Positions 47,346-57,431 of a stretch of DNA of 64,000 bases are shown here, piece after piece (the stretch's first letter is position 1; every line of letters starts with the position of its first letter). Source of the DNA: Watersipora subatra (taxonomy: Eukaryota > Bryozoa > Gymnolaemata > Cheilostomatida > Watersiporidae); assembly GCF_963576615.1 (NCBI RefSeq), contig NC_088708.1, forward strand, positions 56,903,196-56,967,195, in the 5' to 3' direction. The notes beneath the pieces were generated by a model. It was not told the origin of the DNA. It made no database searches and saw nothing but the letters and a program-made list of their open reading frames with translations. The translations under genes and the position numbers were made by a program.

Positions 47346-48030
47346 TCACCACAGTATGATGATTTTATGCTCCAAGCACTGTTGCTGGGCAAAAGCGATG
47401 ATGAACTCAGAAGAAAGTTGTTTGATGACGCTGGTGGTGAGCAAAGATTGAGCCTGGAACAAGCAATCAAGAAATGCAGAGTAGCGGAGAATTCAAAGAA
47501 CGAAATGGCAGCCATACAGTCAGATGTATCTGTTCAAGTTATTCGTCCTAGGAGTGAGCATTCTAAGCAGAACTGCAATTTCCACCAAACATGATGAAGA
47601 ATCTGATGTAAGGTTCGCTTGCAAGAAGACGAGCAAAAGTCTTAGTTGTAACTGCGGTTTACTTCTGTTGATTATCCAACTGCCTGGATAAGCAACAATG
47701 TCTCTGTCCGCAAACCCAACGGTACCTTGAGAGTCTGCTTTGACCCTTCTAATCTCAACAAGGCCATACAGCGCAATCATTTTCCTATGCCTAACCTGGA
47801 AGATGTGCTCAGTGAGCTTGACGGGGCTAAAGTGTTCTCAGTTTGTGACACTAAAGATGGCTCCCTTCAGATCCAACTGAGTGATCTCTCGAGTGACCTT
47901 ACTACATTCTGGACACCTTTCAGAAAATACAAGTGTTTGAGAATGCCATTTAGTTTGTCTTCGAGCCCAAAGAATTTCAAAGAAGGCTCTCAGATGCACT
48001 TGGTGATCTCAAGGGAGTCATTGTGGTGAC
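47346..48030 (+). pseudogene. gypsy-1 gag 3' part and reverse transcriptase remnant
   Basis: 47346-47594 reads LLGKSDDELRRKLFDD ... LSLEQAIKKCRVAE, a typical gypsy Gag C-terminal capsid motif. From about 47683 the RT reads VSVRKPNGTLRVCFDPSNLN, HFPMP, KVFSVCDTKDGSLQIQL and CLRMPFSLSSSPKNF, the first half of a gypsy RT. No protease lies between them. The frame ends before the catalytic YxDD box, so it is inactive. Confidence 0.8.
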
Positions 48031-48079
48031 AGATGAAATACTTATATTTGGGAAAAGATCCACTCACTGAAAGCATACT

Positions 48080-49320
48080 ATGCATTCAAAGATGAACTGG
48101 CCATGCTTGACGGGGTCATTTACAAAGGTCCAAGGTTGGTTATTCCAGCTCATTTTAGATCAATGATCTTGGACAAACTGCATACCAGCCATCAAGGAAC
48201 AGTGGCCATAGTGCGGAGAGCTAGAGCTGCAGTATTCTGGCCCAAGATGTCTGAAAACATCCGTAGAAGAACAGAGCAGTGTGTCAGATGTGCTCTTGAT
48301 GCTCCCGGCCAGCCAGCTGAGACTATTCATAGCCACGAAATCCCAGACTCTCTCTAGAGTAAGATTGGCATGGATATACTGAGTCACAAAGGCAAATAAT
48401 ACCTGATACTAATTGACAATTTTTCGAACTTTTTTGAATGTGAACCATTGGTCAACCAACAGTGTGCCACAGTAATGAGGCTGTGCAAAAGGACTTTCGC
48501 TCGTTATTGCATATAAAATTAGAAACACTCGGACAATGGTTCACAATTAACATCATCGGAGTTTGCTAAACTCAGTCAGGAGTGGGGATTCACACATATG
48601 ACTTCTTCACCGGGACACCAGCAGTGTAACGGCAAAGGTGAGGCAGCAGTGAAGATTATGAAATGAACCATGTGACAAGCCGATGACCCATACTCAGCAC
48701 TCCTGGAGTACCAAAACACACCCATAATGGGTATGACCACATTCCCCGCTCAGAGAATGCTTGAAGATGCTACGCGATTAACTTTGATGACAGGAAACTG
48801 CTCTCGGAAGGTTGATGTCCTAGATCAAAAACTCAAACGAAAAGAGGCTACCCAACACTCTTACAACAAAACCGCATAAGATTTACCACCTCTGAACATT
48901 GGCTGTTCAGTTCTCCTTAAAGACATGCAATCAAAGAAGACAGGATGGCAGCAAAGAAAGGTCATTGAACAACTATTTGATCATTCATACATGGTTGCCA
49001 ATAAGCAAACAGACCAAGCAGTGAAGCGTAATCGTGTAGATCTCCGACCCAATCAAGAGGCTGATTTAAGCTCTGCAACCATCAATCAGTACAATGCAGC
49101 TGCTGTGAACCGTCCAATCTTGGATCTCGACCCAACCATCGATGCCGCCGATTTCAGAACTGAGGATGTTCTTTCTGATCACGCTATGGCAGACGTACCA
49201 GTTACCAGTGACAATACAAACGGTACTGCAAATGAGAGTTCTCCCAAACCTACATGGAGACAATATAGACAGCAAAAAACTCAAGTTCAAAGGCGTTGTG
49301 TTGTACAAGTAGATAAATAA
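48080..49320 (+). pseudogene. gypsy-1 integrase and C-terminal remnant
   Basis: 48103-48357 has the zinc-binding part (LDKLHTSHQGTVAIVRRAR, FWPKMSENIRRRTEQCVRC). Stop-interrupted core pieces follow: LILIDNFSNFFECEPL, then EWGFTHMTSSPGHQQCNGKG, which shows the usual end of the core. An open 131-codon tail at 48925-49320 begins MQSKKTGWQQRKVIEQ and reaches the purine tract. Stops and a missing middle make it non-functional. Confidence 0.75.
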
Positions 49321-49439
49321 GCCTATGTGTACTTTGACTTTAGTTGAGCTTGATGTAAAATGTCTACCAATTGTACAATCTTATATTCAATATTTTTTCA
49401 TGTCTTCGTTTGGTCAGAAAGACACTCACTTTCAAGTAA

Positions 49440-49450
49440 AGCAAAAGGGA
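49440..49450 (+). other. Polypurine tract of gypsy-1
   Basis: agcaaaaggga lies immediately before the tgttg start of the 3' LTR, the expected plus-strand primer position. Confidence 0.6.
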
Positions 49451-49637
49451 TGTTGATAGCCTGTCTGTTAGCTTACTTGTGTTATGTGCAACCACTAGCA
49501 GTGCATGTAGTATTGTTTATTTTCTGTTTACAGTACTGTACTCCTGTATGTTCAGTGGACCTTACATTATAAAGAGCTGAAACTAATGATCTAAATTTTT
49601 CAATCAACAACTTGCAACAAACAATTATAAACAAACA
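49451..49637 (+). repeat. 3' LTR of gypsy-1
   Basis: 187 bp from tgttgatagcctgtctgtta to ataaacaaaca. It contains attataaag (possible TATA/R-region signal), which is missing from the 5' copy. It is the best-preserved LTR in the window. Confidence 0.85.
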
Positions 49638-50289
49638 GACATGTTAGATTTAAAATTTTCAAAAAGAATTGAGTTGAGTCTGTGAGACCTCTTTAACTGT
49701 ATATCTTTTAACCCCTCAACCAGACCCTTCATGATATATTAAATCCATATCTTACCATAGATCAATACAAATACACATTTTTAAATATACACTACTGGCA
49801 CCAAACATTACATGTCAAGAAATTGCTACTAGTACTATTAACCTATAAGACAATTTTGGTTACTCATTTCAAACATTTTTCAGAATCAGAATGGAGTTTT
49901 CTCACTAAGAGCCTCAATATGAGGCAAAAAGCGTGAGAACTCATTTATAAATATGTCACAACTTTTTTTATGCAAATTCATGTATATTTACTTATTATCC
50001 ATCATTTTTTGATGTCATCACCCTGTTTACACATGCGCTTGTCCACGAAAAAACCGCCATCTTTGTACAAAATGATCGTCATTCTCTTGATTAATAGTAT
50101 TTTTCGGTGTTGCTTTAATACTAAATTAAAAAATTTGCACACAAAAGCATTGTTTGCAATAATTAATTACAGAAGCTTTGCGCTTTGAACGATAAAAGTT
50201 GTCCATAAGGATGGCAGACAACGATAGAATGACGTCACGAAAAAACGAAAGATTCTATAACAAAAATACAAAAACCACAAGTACATATC
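49638..50289. other. Intergenic DNA, possibly LINE 3' UTR at its right end
   Basis: No gene recognised. The segment next to 50290 may be the 3' untranslated tail of the minus-strand LINE fragment. Confidence 0.4.
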
Positions 50290-51815
50290 CTTACACAGTG
50301 CAACCTACGACCTCCTCTCGGATATCCTTTATAGTACGAGGCCAAAAAGAATTAAAAAATGTTTTTGTGTTAATTGTTGGTACAAAAAGACCTGAAGGTT
50401 GACGTGTAACATATGAGTGTTTTGGTGCGTTATTGTATGTATCTCGCATAACCTCACTAGATTTTACTCTAAACAAGACACTCTTTTTGCCTGCTAATGA
50501 AACAATGTCTGTGTCTTCCCCTAGCTTTGAGAAACTTACCTAACCCCTCAAACTAAATATGAAGTGCAGTGCTTTGTTTTGCATTTTTTCCAATTTATCT
50601 ATATCTCCCTTTAGGTATGGATCCCAAATTTGGCAGCAATATTTTAGTTCAGGTCTTATCAACGTCTCATAGGCAACCTTTCTTGTTTTTGTGTCTGCAG
50701 TTTTTAACACTCTGCTGCGCAACATGCCTAATAGTCTAGAGGCTTTGGCCACTATGTTGTTCATGTGTCTATTCCATTTAAGGTTACAACTAAGTTCAAT
50801 GCCTAAATATGGATATGAATTTACATTTTTAAGCCTTAGATTATGCAAGTAAAATTCCTGTTGAGAATTTGTTTCTACCACAGAAAGCACTGAAAATTTT
50901 GAGAAATTGAAAAACAACTGCCAATCACAGGCCCAATATTGCAGTTGGTTTATAGTCCGAACCTCGACTGGTTTGAAACTCGACGAGTTTGTATATCGAC
51001 AACGGTTGGTCCAATCTCGACAGCAGTTTTACTATTTTATCAGCTACTATTTTCATAGTAAATGAGCGATTTATATGTAAAAGATTTATTTGCACAAAAA
51101 TATATTGTTATCCATTTGATGCAGCACTCTCCAGCTTATGTAGGCCTAACAATATTTTGCCCAACCTAAATATAGAACGAATGCTAAAACAAGTAACAAT
51201 CATAAATATGGTTGACTGTTATGCTAGCAAAATGTTTTATTTGAAGACTAAACTTCAGTGAGTAGCTTTGGTTTTTATTTTTTGAGGTGAGGATAGAACT
51301 GCAAAAAGACATTTATTATTTGTTGAAGATTAAATTATTGTAAAACTGCATCAGCCTTTGTCGATGTTCGGACTAACCTTTGTCTAGATTCGGACCAACC
51401 TCTGTCGAGATTGGGACTTGTCTAGGTTCGGACTTGTCGATGTTGGGACTGTTTCCCTTGCAGTTTATGGAGGTCATGTTGTAAAATTAACGAATTTGCT
51501 CAAGTATTATACAGCAAAGCACCATTCGCGAACAATCGACATTCGGAGGTAATTTGCGAAGGCAGGCCGTTTATGAGCAATCTTTATTGTGGTAATCAAT
51601 AGTCATATTTAATATATAACAAAAGAGAAGTGGACCCAAGACTGAACCTTGAGGCACACCAGACATAATAGCACACCAAGAAGACTTTTCTCGATCGACC
51701 ACGACTACCTGCATGCGATTTGGGAGAAAGTTCTCAACCCAGTGGACAATCTGTGAATGCATGCCTCTGAGTTTCGCATGATCGATCACTTCAAAAGCCA
51801 TGCGGAGAGTCAACC
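50290..51815 (-). pseudogene. 5'-truncated non-LTR retrotransposon (LINE fragment 1), split by a transposon
   Basis: Minus-strand pieces of a Jockey/CR1-type ORF2. 51813-51571 has RT motifs (FEVIDHAKLRGMHSQIVHWV, SGVPQGSVLGPLLF). About 51520 is a degenerate FADD box (RLFANGALLYN, changed at both Asp). After a 511-bp insertion, 50940-50540 has LQYWACDWQLFFN, YLGIELSCNLKWNRHM, RVAYETL-like and IWDPYLKGDIDKLEKMQNKA motifs. 50476-50291 is the C-terminal end (FFNSFWPRTIKDI). Loss of both catalytic Asp residues plus stops shows it is dead. Confidence 0.85.
50947..51457 (+). mobile_element. GG-ended 511-bp non-autonomous DNA transposon, copy 1
   Basis: It begins ggtttatagtccgaacctcg and ends with the reverse complement of gggaaacagtcccaacatcg. 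Both ends contain repeated gtccgaacctcgacaa-like motifs. It is flanked by an 8-bp duplication, ttgcagtt, at 50939-50946 and 51458-51465. It interrupts LINE fragment 1, and joining across one ttgcagtt restores the LINE reading direction (LHKLQ then YWACDW). GG ends and 8-9 bp duplications are reported for Merlin elements; that assignment is tentative. No transposase. Confidence 0.85.
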
Positions 51816-51901
51816 CAGTATGTTTTTGGAGTCAAGATGTAAGTGAATATGCTTCGCAATGATATGCTATAACAATTTGCATGTAATACATGTAAGGGAT
51901 A

Positions 51902-52109
51902 CAGGCATACCTGCCAACTTTCACGCTTTGGGCGTGAGACTCACGCAATCACCCCAAAGAAAAAATGAAAATGCGAGAGAAATGAGGGAGATTTTTGCAC
52001 CAATTGCCAAAATTTTATATATTCTATCATTGATACATCAATTGCCCCAAAACCAAATCTTAAGCATTGCCCCACTCTTGGGTTGGCAGGCCGGGATCAT
52101 ACATGCCTG
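51902..52109. mobile_element. 208-bp TA-flanked MITE
   Basis: The ends caggcatacctgccaac and the reverse complement of ggttggcag...atgcctg are flanked by TA at 51900-51901 and 52110-52111. An inner palindrome (cacgctttgggcgtgagac) is part of the left arm. No coding capacity. Confidence 0.7.
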
Positions 52110-52892
52110 TAGTGTAATTATTTAGTAAATGTCTATTTCCCTTTTTTATAGATCGGTTTTACATGGGCCATCTTCCACACTTTTTAATATCATGTCCATA
52201 TAATGCCTTCGGGCGTAATTAACTAAGTTCGGCCAAACTTAATTATGTTTACAGTCTCCTAGACTTGACACCAAATAATTTTTAGAACACACGATTTTTT
52301 AAAAACAAATATAATAGACTCGAAAGAATATTGTGCTAAGCTTTTCCTCAATGTAGCGAATCCAGCAAGTTAAAAATCCCAGAAAAGTACATAACGTGAT
52401 TGTGTTCGGCTTTATGCACTCTTACAATTGATTCAGAGAGCAGCAAGATTTACGTCAAAAATGGTTCAGCTATCTGCATGGTTGTTACGGAAATGTCCAG
52501 GTCCTCCAAAAGTGTGGAGACGCTTGGAAACATTCAGAATAAACGCGGTATTGTTCCTTTATTAAAAAATAGCATTACCAAGCAACAAATTTTAACATTA
52601 TTAACAAAGACATACAACCCCCAATGTAGTGGTTGCATATCATTGGTATTAATGCCACTGGCTCATTGTCTGTGACCAAACTCGAAAAACGTAGAACAGT
52701 TCGAAATAATTTGAATCAATTAATGTTTAATTATACTATCACTTTTTTAAAGTTTTGCAGGTTGTAAAAAAGATAAAAGTTTATACACTTAGGACTATGA
52801 CTTGACGAATGCTTTTGAAAAATGTGCTTCATTTCAAACAAAAGTGTTGGTTTTTAAACCAAAAATCTATAGCTTTGGATGTACATGGTAGT
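52110..52892. other. Intergenic DNA between transposons, nothing recognised
   Basis: The 91-codon frame at 52400-52675 shows no family resemblance. No repeat ends were recognised. Confidence 0.45.
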
Positions 52893-52901
52893 TATGGAAG
52901 C

Positions 52902-54537
52902 GGGAAACAGTCCCAACATCGACAAGTCCGAACCTAGACAAGTCCCAATCTCGACAGAGGTTGGTCCGAATCTAGACAAAGGTTAGTCCGAACATCGACA
53001 AAGGCTGATGCAGTTTTACAATAATTTAATCTTCAACAAATAATAAATGTCTTTTTGCAGTTCTATCCTCACCTCAAAAAATAAAAACCAAAGCTACTCA
53101 CTGAAGTTTAGTCTTCAAATAAAACATTTTGCTAGCATAACAGTCAACCATATTTATGATTGTTACTTGTTTTAGCATTCGTTCTATATTTAGGTTGGGC
53201 AAAATATTGTTAGGCCTACATAAGCTGGAGAGTGCTGCATCAAATGGATAACAATATATTTTTGTGCAAATAAATCTTTTACATATAAATCGCTCATTTA
53301 CTATGAAAATAGTAGCTGATAAAATAGTAAAACTGCTAGGTCTAGGTCTAGGTGTTTCAAGAACCCGTAAATCCCGAAATCGGGCAAAAGAAGGCCGTTG
53401 AGAACTTTATTTAAAAATAGTCAATAAAACATAAAATTATGGTAAGCCGCGCAAGTTGCGCGATGTTCTAGGTAAAAAACTATTCATATAAAACCCGGTG
53501 TTTGCACATACAGCTGAAGGAGCACCCCCCCGTAACCAGTCTTGTTTCATGACTGTGAAGAACATTTTGTATTTGGTTAAAACTTTCGATAAGAGATTCA
53601 TGGCAGTCGTCAGATAAAATCTTTAGCATGAGAGACATTCTTGCATGTTTGCGTCTTAGTTCTAAAAGTTCTAGATCTACAAAAATTCTTGCCTCTGTAA
53701 CACTCTGCCTACCTTTCAAACCAGATATAAACCTAACCGCCTTTCTTTGAACTGCTTCCAATGATGCTACCTGTCGCATCAAATGAGGGTCCCATACTTC
53801 ACTCGCATATTCCAATATTGGTCTACACAGAGTGAGATATGCAACCCTTCTAACCCTCATCGGCGCATTAAACAAAACATGTTTCATCATTCCCAATCGC
53901 TGACTTGCCTTAGATATGATTGAGTCTATATGTAAATCCCAATTAAAATCATTTGATATAAAAACTCCGAGGTATTTAAAACTGTCTACTACAGATAAAG
54001 GTCTGCCACTTAGGTAATACACCACATCTGGGTTTCCGCTACTCTGCCTTGCAAAACGAACGATTTGGCATTTATCAGTGTTAAAATTCATTTTCCAGTT
54101 ATAGGCCCACTGGTCTAATATGTTTAAATCCTCCTGGAAATTCACTGAATCCTGAAGGGTGTTTACCTGAGAAAAAAGTAAAGCGTCGTCTGCAAAAAGC
54201 TTGATAGTAGAAAAATTTAGATTATCGGAGATATCATTTATGTACACCAAAAATAGGGTGGGCCCGAGGACAGACCCTTGTGGAACGCCCGATGAAACCA
54301 GCAGGTCAGAAGATGCAGCACCCTCTATCACTACTCTTTGGAGTCTGTTTGACAGAAAGTCCCTAATCCAATTTACCATGTACGGGTTTATGTTTGATTT
54401 TATCAATTTGTCGATCAACAAGCCGTGAGACACCTTGTCAAATGCCTTAGAAAAAAAAGGCTGTCGAGATTGGACCAACCGTTGTCGATATACAAACTCG
54501 TCGAGTTTCAAACCAGTCGAGGTTCGGACTATAAACC
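52902..54537 (-). mobile_element. GG-ended DNA transposon, copy 2, interrupted by a LINE
   Basis: The reverse complement of copy 1, nearly identical over 52902-53337 and 54463-54537. It is flanked by a perfect 9-bp duplication, tatggaagc, at 52893-52901 and 54538-54546. An insertion of about 1.12 kb (53338-54462) splits it after gtaaaactgct. With copy 1 it makes a long inverted repeat with arms of about 0.5 kb around 1.4 kb of other sequence. Confidence 0.9.
53338..54462 (-). mobile_element. 5'-truncated LINE (fragment 2) with open RT frame
   Basis: A minus-strand open frame (54511-53480, 343 codons) whose first 18 or so codons come from the host transposon. LINE-derived residues follow: SKAFDKVSHGLLIDKLI, SGVPQGSVLGPTLFLVYIND, FADDALLFSQVN with both Asp residues intact, FKYLGVFISNDFNWDLHI and LEYASEVWDPH. 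These are the palm, FADD box and thumb of a CR1/Jockey-type RT. The endonuclease and early RT motifs are missing through 5' truncation. The 3' end is a short acctag repeat (53338-53355), a microsatellite tail and not poly(A). Confidence 0.88.
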
Positions 54538-54546
54538 TATGGAAGC

Positions 54547-55117
54547 TACTTTGTCCATTGCGATTTAATTACATATTAAAATCACTGTTATAATAGGGTA
54601 CCATACTTGGTTAAAAGGTTGATTGAAGGTTCAATCGAATTTTTTAACTTCTTTTTCTCAGAATATATTTATTATATTAGTATTAACGTGACAAACCTGA
54701 TGCAGAATTGGCAGTTAACAGAATAAAACGTGTGAAAATCTATTTGTAGGCTAATTGTTTAGGCATTGAACCTGTTCTTGGTGTATTATTATTCAATAAT
54801 AAATAACAAACACTTCCCTTACTGCTGGAGGCGATTAATTGGATTATTGGCAGCATCTTGCTATTCAGAGAGACAGTGCCACTTTTACTAGACTGAGTGT
54901 TTTCGTCAGGATGAATGAAAATGACTCTCATTCTGTCAATCTATTAAACCTTCTAGTTGACCAAATTCAAAGCGTGTCATTGGTACATTTAGAATTTTGT
55001 AAACTTCTATGAAAATTTTGTTACATCACTAATGGATTGACTGGTCCAATTTAAGTATACAACTTTAATAACTTATAATATATATAATAAATTAAATGTA
55101 TTGTTAGAAATCTGAAG
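54547..55117. other. Intron or 5' flank of MRPL20
   Basis: No exon recognised. The N-terminal MRPL20 exon should lie upstream of 55118 but was not found here. The 63-codon minus-strand frame at 54740-54931 looks spurious. Confidence 0.4.
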
Positions 55118-57145
55118 GAAGGAGTAGAAACTGCTTTGTAATAGGACAACGACGTAAGATGAAAGCTCTGCAGTACGCCACTGTTGCACGACAGCTGAAG
55201 GTCGCTGACACTAAGGAGGTAAGATTATATGTGAATGCTGTATTGAAGGGAAGATAAAATAGATTCACTTTTTAGTTTTTGTGTGATCGCTTCTTGCTCA
55301 CTGGTGACACTGATTTATCTAGTTTGATCTCAAACTTTTTCCTTTTTGTTAATCATGATTATTAAGAACAAGGTTGCTTGTAGCTGTACACTCTGCGAAT
55401 TGAGGCCGCTGCTGAAGAACAAGGAATTGCTTTTGAGCATTTCTGGAAAGCCCTGAAAGAGGTAAGACTCCACTAATAGTCACTAGTCTAACAAAACTAT
55501 GTATAGATGACTATGCTTTATTATATGTACACCTGATATGTGACAATGTATTATTTTTCAGATGGATGTGCAGTTGAATAGGAAGGTATTATCTGATATT
55601 GCAATATATGAACCGAGAACATTTGCGGTGAGTAGTTATTGGTCATACTTAAAGGTTGACTTGCAACTAAATTCACACTACAGTTATTTGATATCAAAAG
55701 ATTCACCATGTCTTACTCTGTTGTGTTGTAAGTGCCAAATATGTGGAAATGTGATTACAAGCTCTTAAAAGCTCAAAAACGAAAAGCCGCCATAGATTGG
55801 AATCTCTTTATTTCGATGACATAACCACAAAATTTGGTTATCGTCTTGTCACGTATATTCTCACGTGAATTGAAAGGCCAATACAAAGCTCAATATAAAA
55901 CTTATCGTAGTACTAGTTTATGACAGACACTTTGGGTTTTACCGAAGACCCCGTATCAAATATAGATGCTCGCTACTTTACAGTTTTGTTTCGGCATTAT
56001 TCAATCGTCAAGTCGTAATCTGATCATGTGACCCAATACTTCGCAAATAATTTTTGCAGCACTTTTTGATTATCACAGGTGACCAACAGGCTCGTCATGA
56101 TTATCAGACAATGATATGTACTCCTTCAAGCTAAGGTTAAAAAGTTTAACGATTTTTTACGGTAAGTTAAAAGATATCAGTGCTAAAAATGACAGCATTA
56201 CGATGACGATAAAATAGACGCGTAAGATCAATAGACATAGTTTTATTGAATACGTAAAGTATATTTGTGAAAATGTTTCAACGAATAAGGTTGCATGAAA
56301 GTGTACACAGAAACCATGTCTCACAACTACATCACATTTGAGCCGTTTTGGAAAGAGAATCCAAACTACGGCGGTCTCGTGTGGCTGCGATTTTCTGTTC
56401 GTTTTTGAGCTTTCAAGAGCTTGTAATCACATTTCCACATATTTTGCACCTGCAACACAACAGAGTAAGACATGGTGAATTTTTTCATATCAAATAACTG
56501 TAATGTGAATTTTGTTGCAATTCAACCTTTAATAGTGAATACTGTGCTCTATTTGTTGATCCATTACAATACTGAATGTTCGTGCGCTGCTGTTTGTGTT
56601 CAATTGTTAGTATCACAGGGGAGTTTAAGCATCGCTTTCTAGTGTAAAACGAGTTTGTAGCACAAAATAAGGTTTAGCTTTTGTATGTCTTTAGCTTTGT
56701 TTGTCCCAAAGTCCACCATAAACCAAGATATAATGGTCAATGAAATGATCAGACAACAAAGTTTTTTCTTGACAAAGTTCGTTTCGTTCTATCTTCCGTT
56801 CTGTACCATATCCTGTATGTTAGTCTCACTTAGTGTTTTTAACCGGAAGTAAATATGTGTGAAATTCAAGTATTCCCAGTATTGTGTACACTGAGGGCTC
56901 CTTTTCTTCATCGCGTTATCAACCTGTAATTTGCAAGAAAAACAAAGTTTTTTAGGATATTTGTGGTGTCTCGTTACATTTCTCTTACATCAATTGTAAC
57001 AAATGTTATAGTTCACACTACATGGGGATCTGTCAATTTGTAGAGTTTTTGTGAGTTGACTAAGCAGCATAATGTGGACAAAGGTTTGAATATACCAGAG
57101 CATTCTTATCCCAAGATACCTGTGATCACAAAGGGCATGCTATAA
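55118..57145 (+). CDS. MRPL20: Mitochondrial ribosomal protein bL20m, 5' exon missing
   Basis: A structural protein of the mitochondrial large ribosomal subunit that binds 16S-like rRNA. Exons seen: 55118-55218 (enters in phase 1), 55384-55461, 55562-55627 and 57044-57145 with stop taa. All junctions are in phase, giving about 93 codons. Signature residues are the basic start RSRNCFVIGQRRKMKAL, LYTLRIEAAAEEQGIAFEHF, QLNRKVLSDIAIYEPRTFA (close to the animal MRPL20 consensus LNRKVLADLAIYEPKTF) and a short tail SFCELTKQHNVDKGL ... ITKGML. The family has about 30-40 further N-terminal residues, including the mitochondrial targeting segment. That exon must lie upstream, past a non-canonical-looking acceptor (ctgaag), and was not located. 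The last intron holds a TTAA-flanked transposon. Confidence 0.92.
55653..56528. mobile_element. TTAA-flanked MITE with long inverted repeats in MRPL20 intron
   Basis: Terminal inverted repeats of about 190 bp: aggttgacttgcaac ... gattacaagctctt ... gctcaaaaacgaa at the left, and its inverse at 56340-56528. TTAA lies at both edges (55649-55652 and 56529-56532), as for piggyBac or Kolobok elements. Each arm contains gttgtgttgtaagtgc or gttgtgttgcaggtgc, which could act as cryptic splice sites. No transposase. Length is 876 bp. Confidence 0.85.
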
Positions 57146-57425
57146 GCTTCCTACACAGCAGCAGAGATTTAGGCTATGCGTCGTGTTATATAGTGAATGG
57201 TATCGGCGTAATGAAGGTGTGATAGCCAATGGATGTGTGAAGTATTGTTGATATCACTGTAATATGGTGCAAGATGTTTGATGTCAAGCTTGACTGAAAT
57301 TTATCTGCTATATTTTTTCCTTTTAATACATTACTTTTTAGCCTAGCTTGAAGTGGCTTCAGGCGGTAGACTCCAGCGCAATGTTATTGTTATCTAAGAA
57401 AAATATGGTTTTTAACATATTTTAA

Positions 57426-57431
57426 AATAAA
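57426..57431 (+). terminator. MRPL20: Candidate polyadenylation signal of MRPL20
   Basis: AATAAA about 280 bp after the MRPL20 stop codon. Its use is inferred from position only. Confidence 0.4.

Larger units (their letters stand above)
43408..49637 (+). mobile_element. Decayed Ty3/gypsy LTR retrotransposon (gypsy-1) with nested insertion
   Basis: The LTRs at 43408-43518 and 49451-49637 start tgttg and end aaca. The internal order is gag start (43658), a foreign insertion (about 44070-47340), gag end (47346-47594), reverse transcriptase (about 47650-48030), integrase (about 48080-48700), a C-terminal tail to 49320, a purine tract (agcaaaaggga) and the 3' LTR. Gag-RT-integrase order is that of Ty3/gypsy. 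Protease, RNase H and much of RT are missing, and there are several stops. The bases next to the LTRs (gacgc / gacat) match only in part. It cannot encode a working element. Confidence 0.9.
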
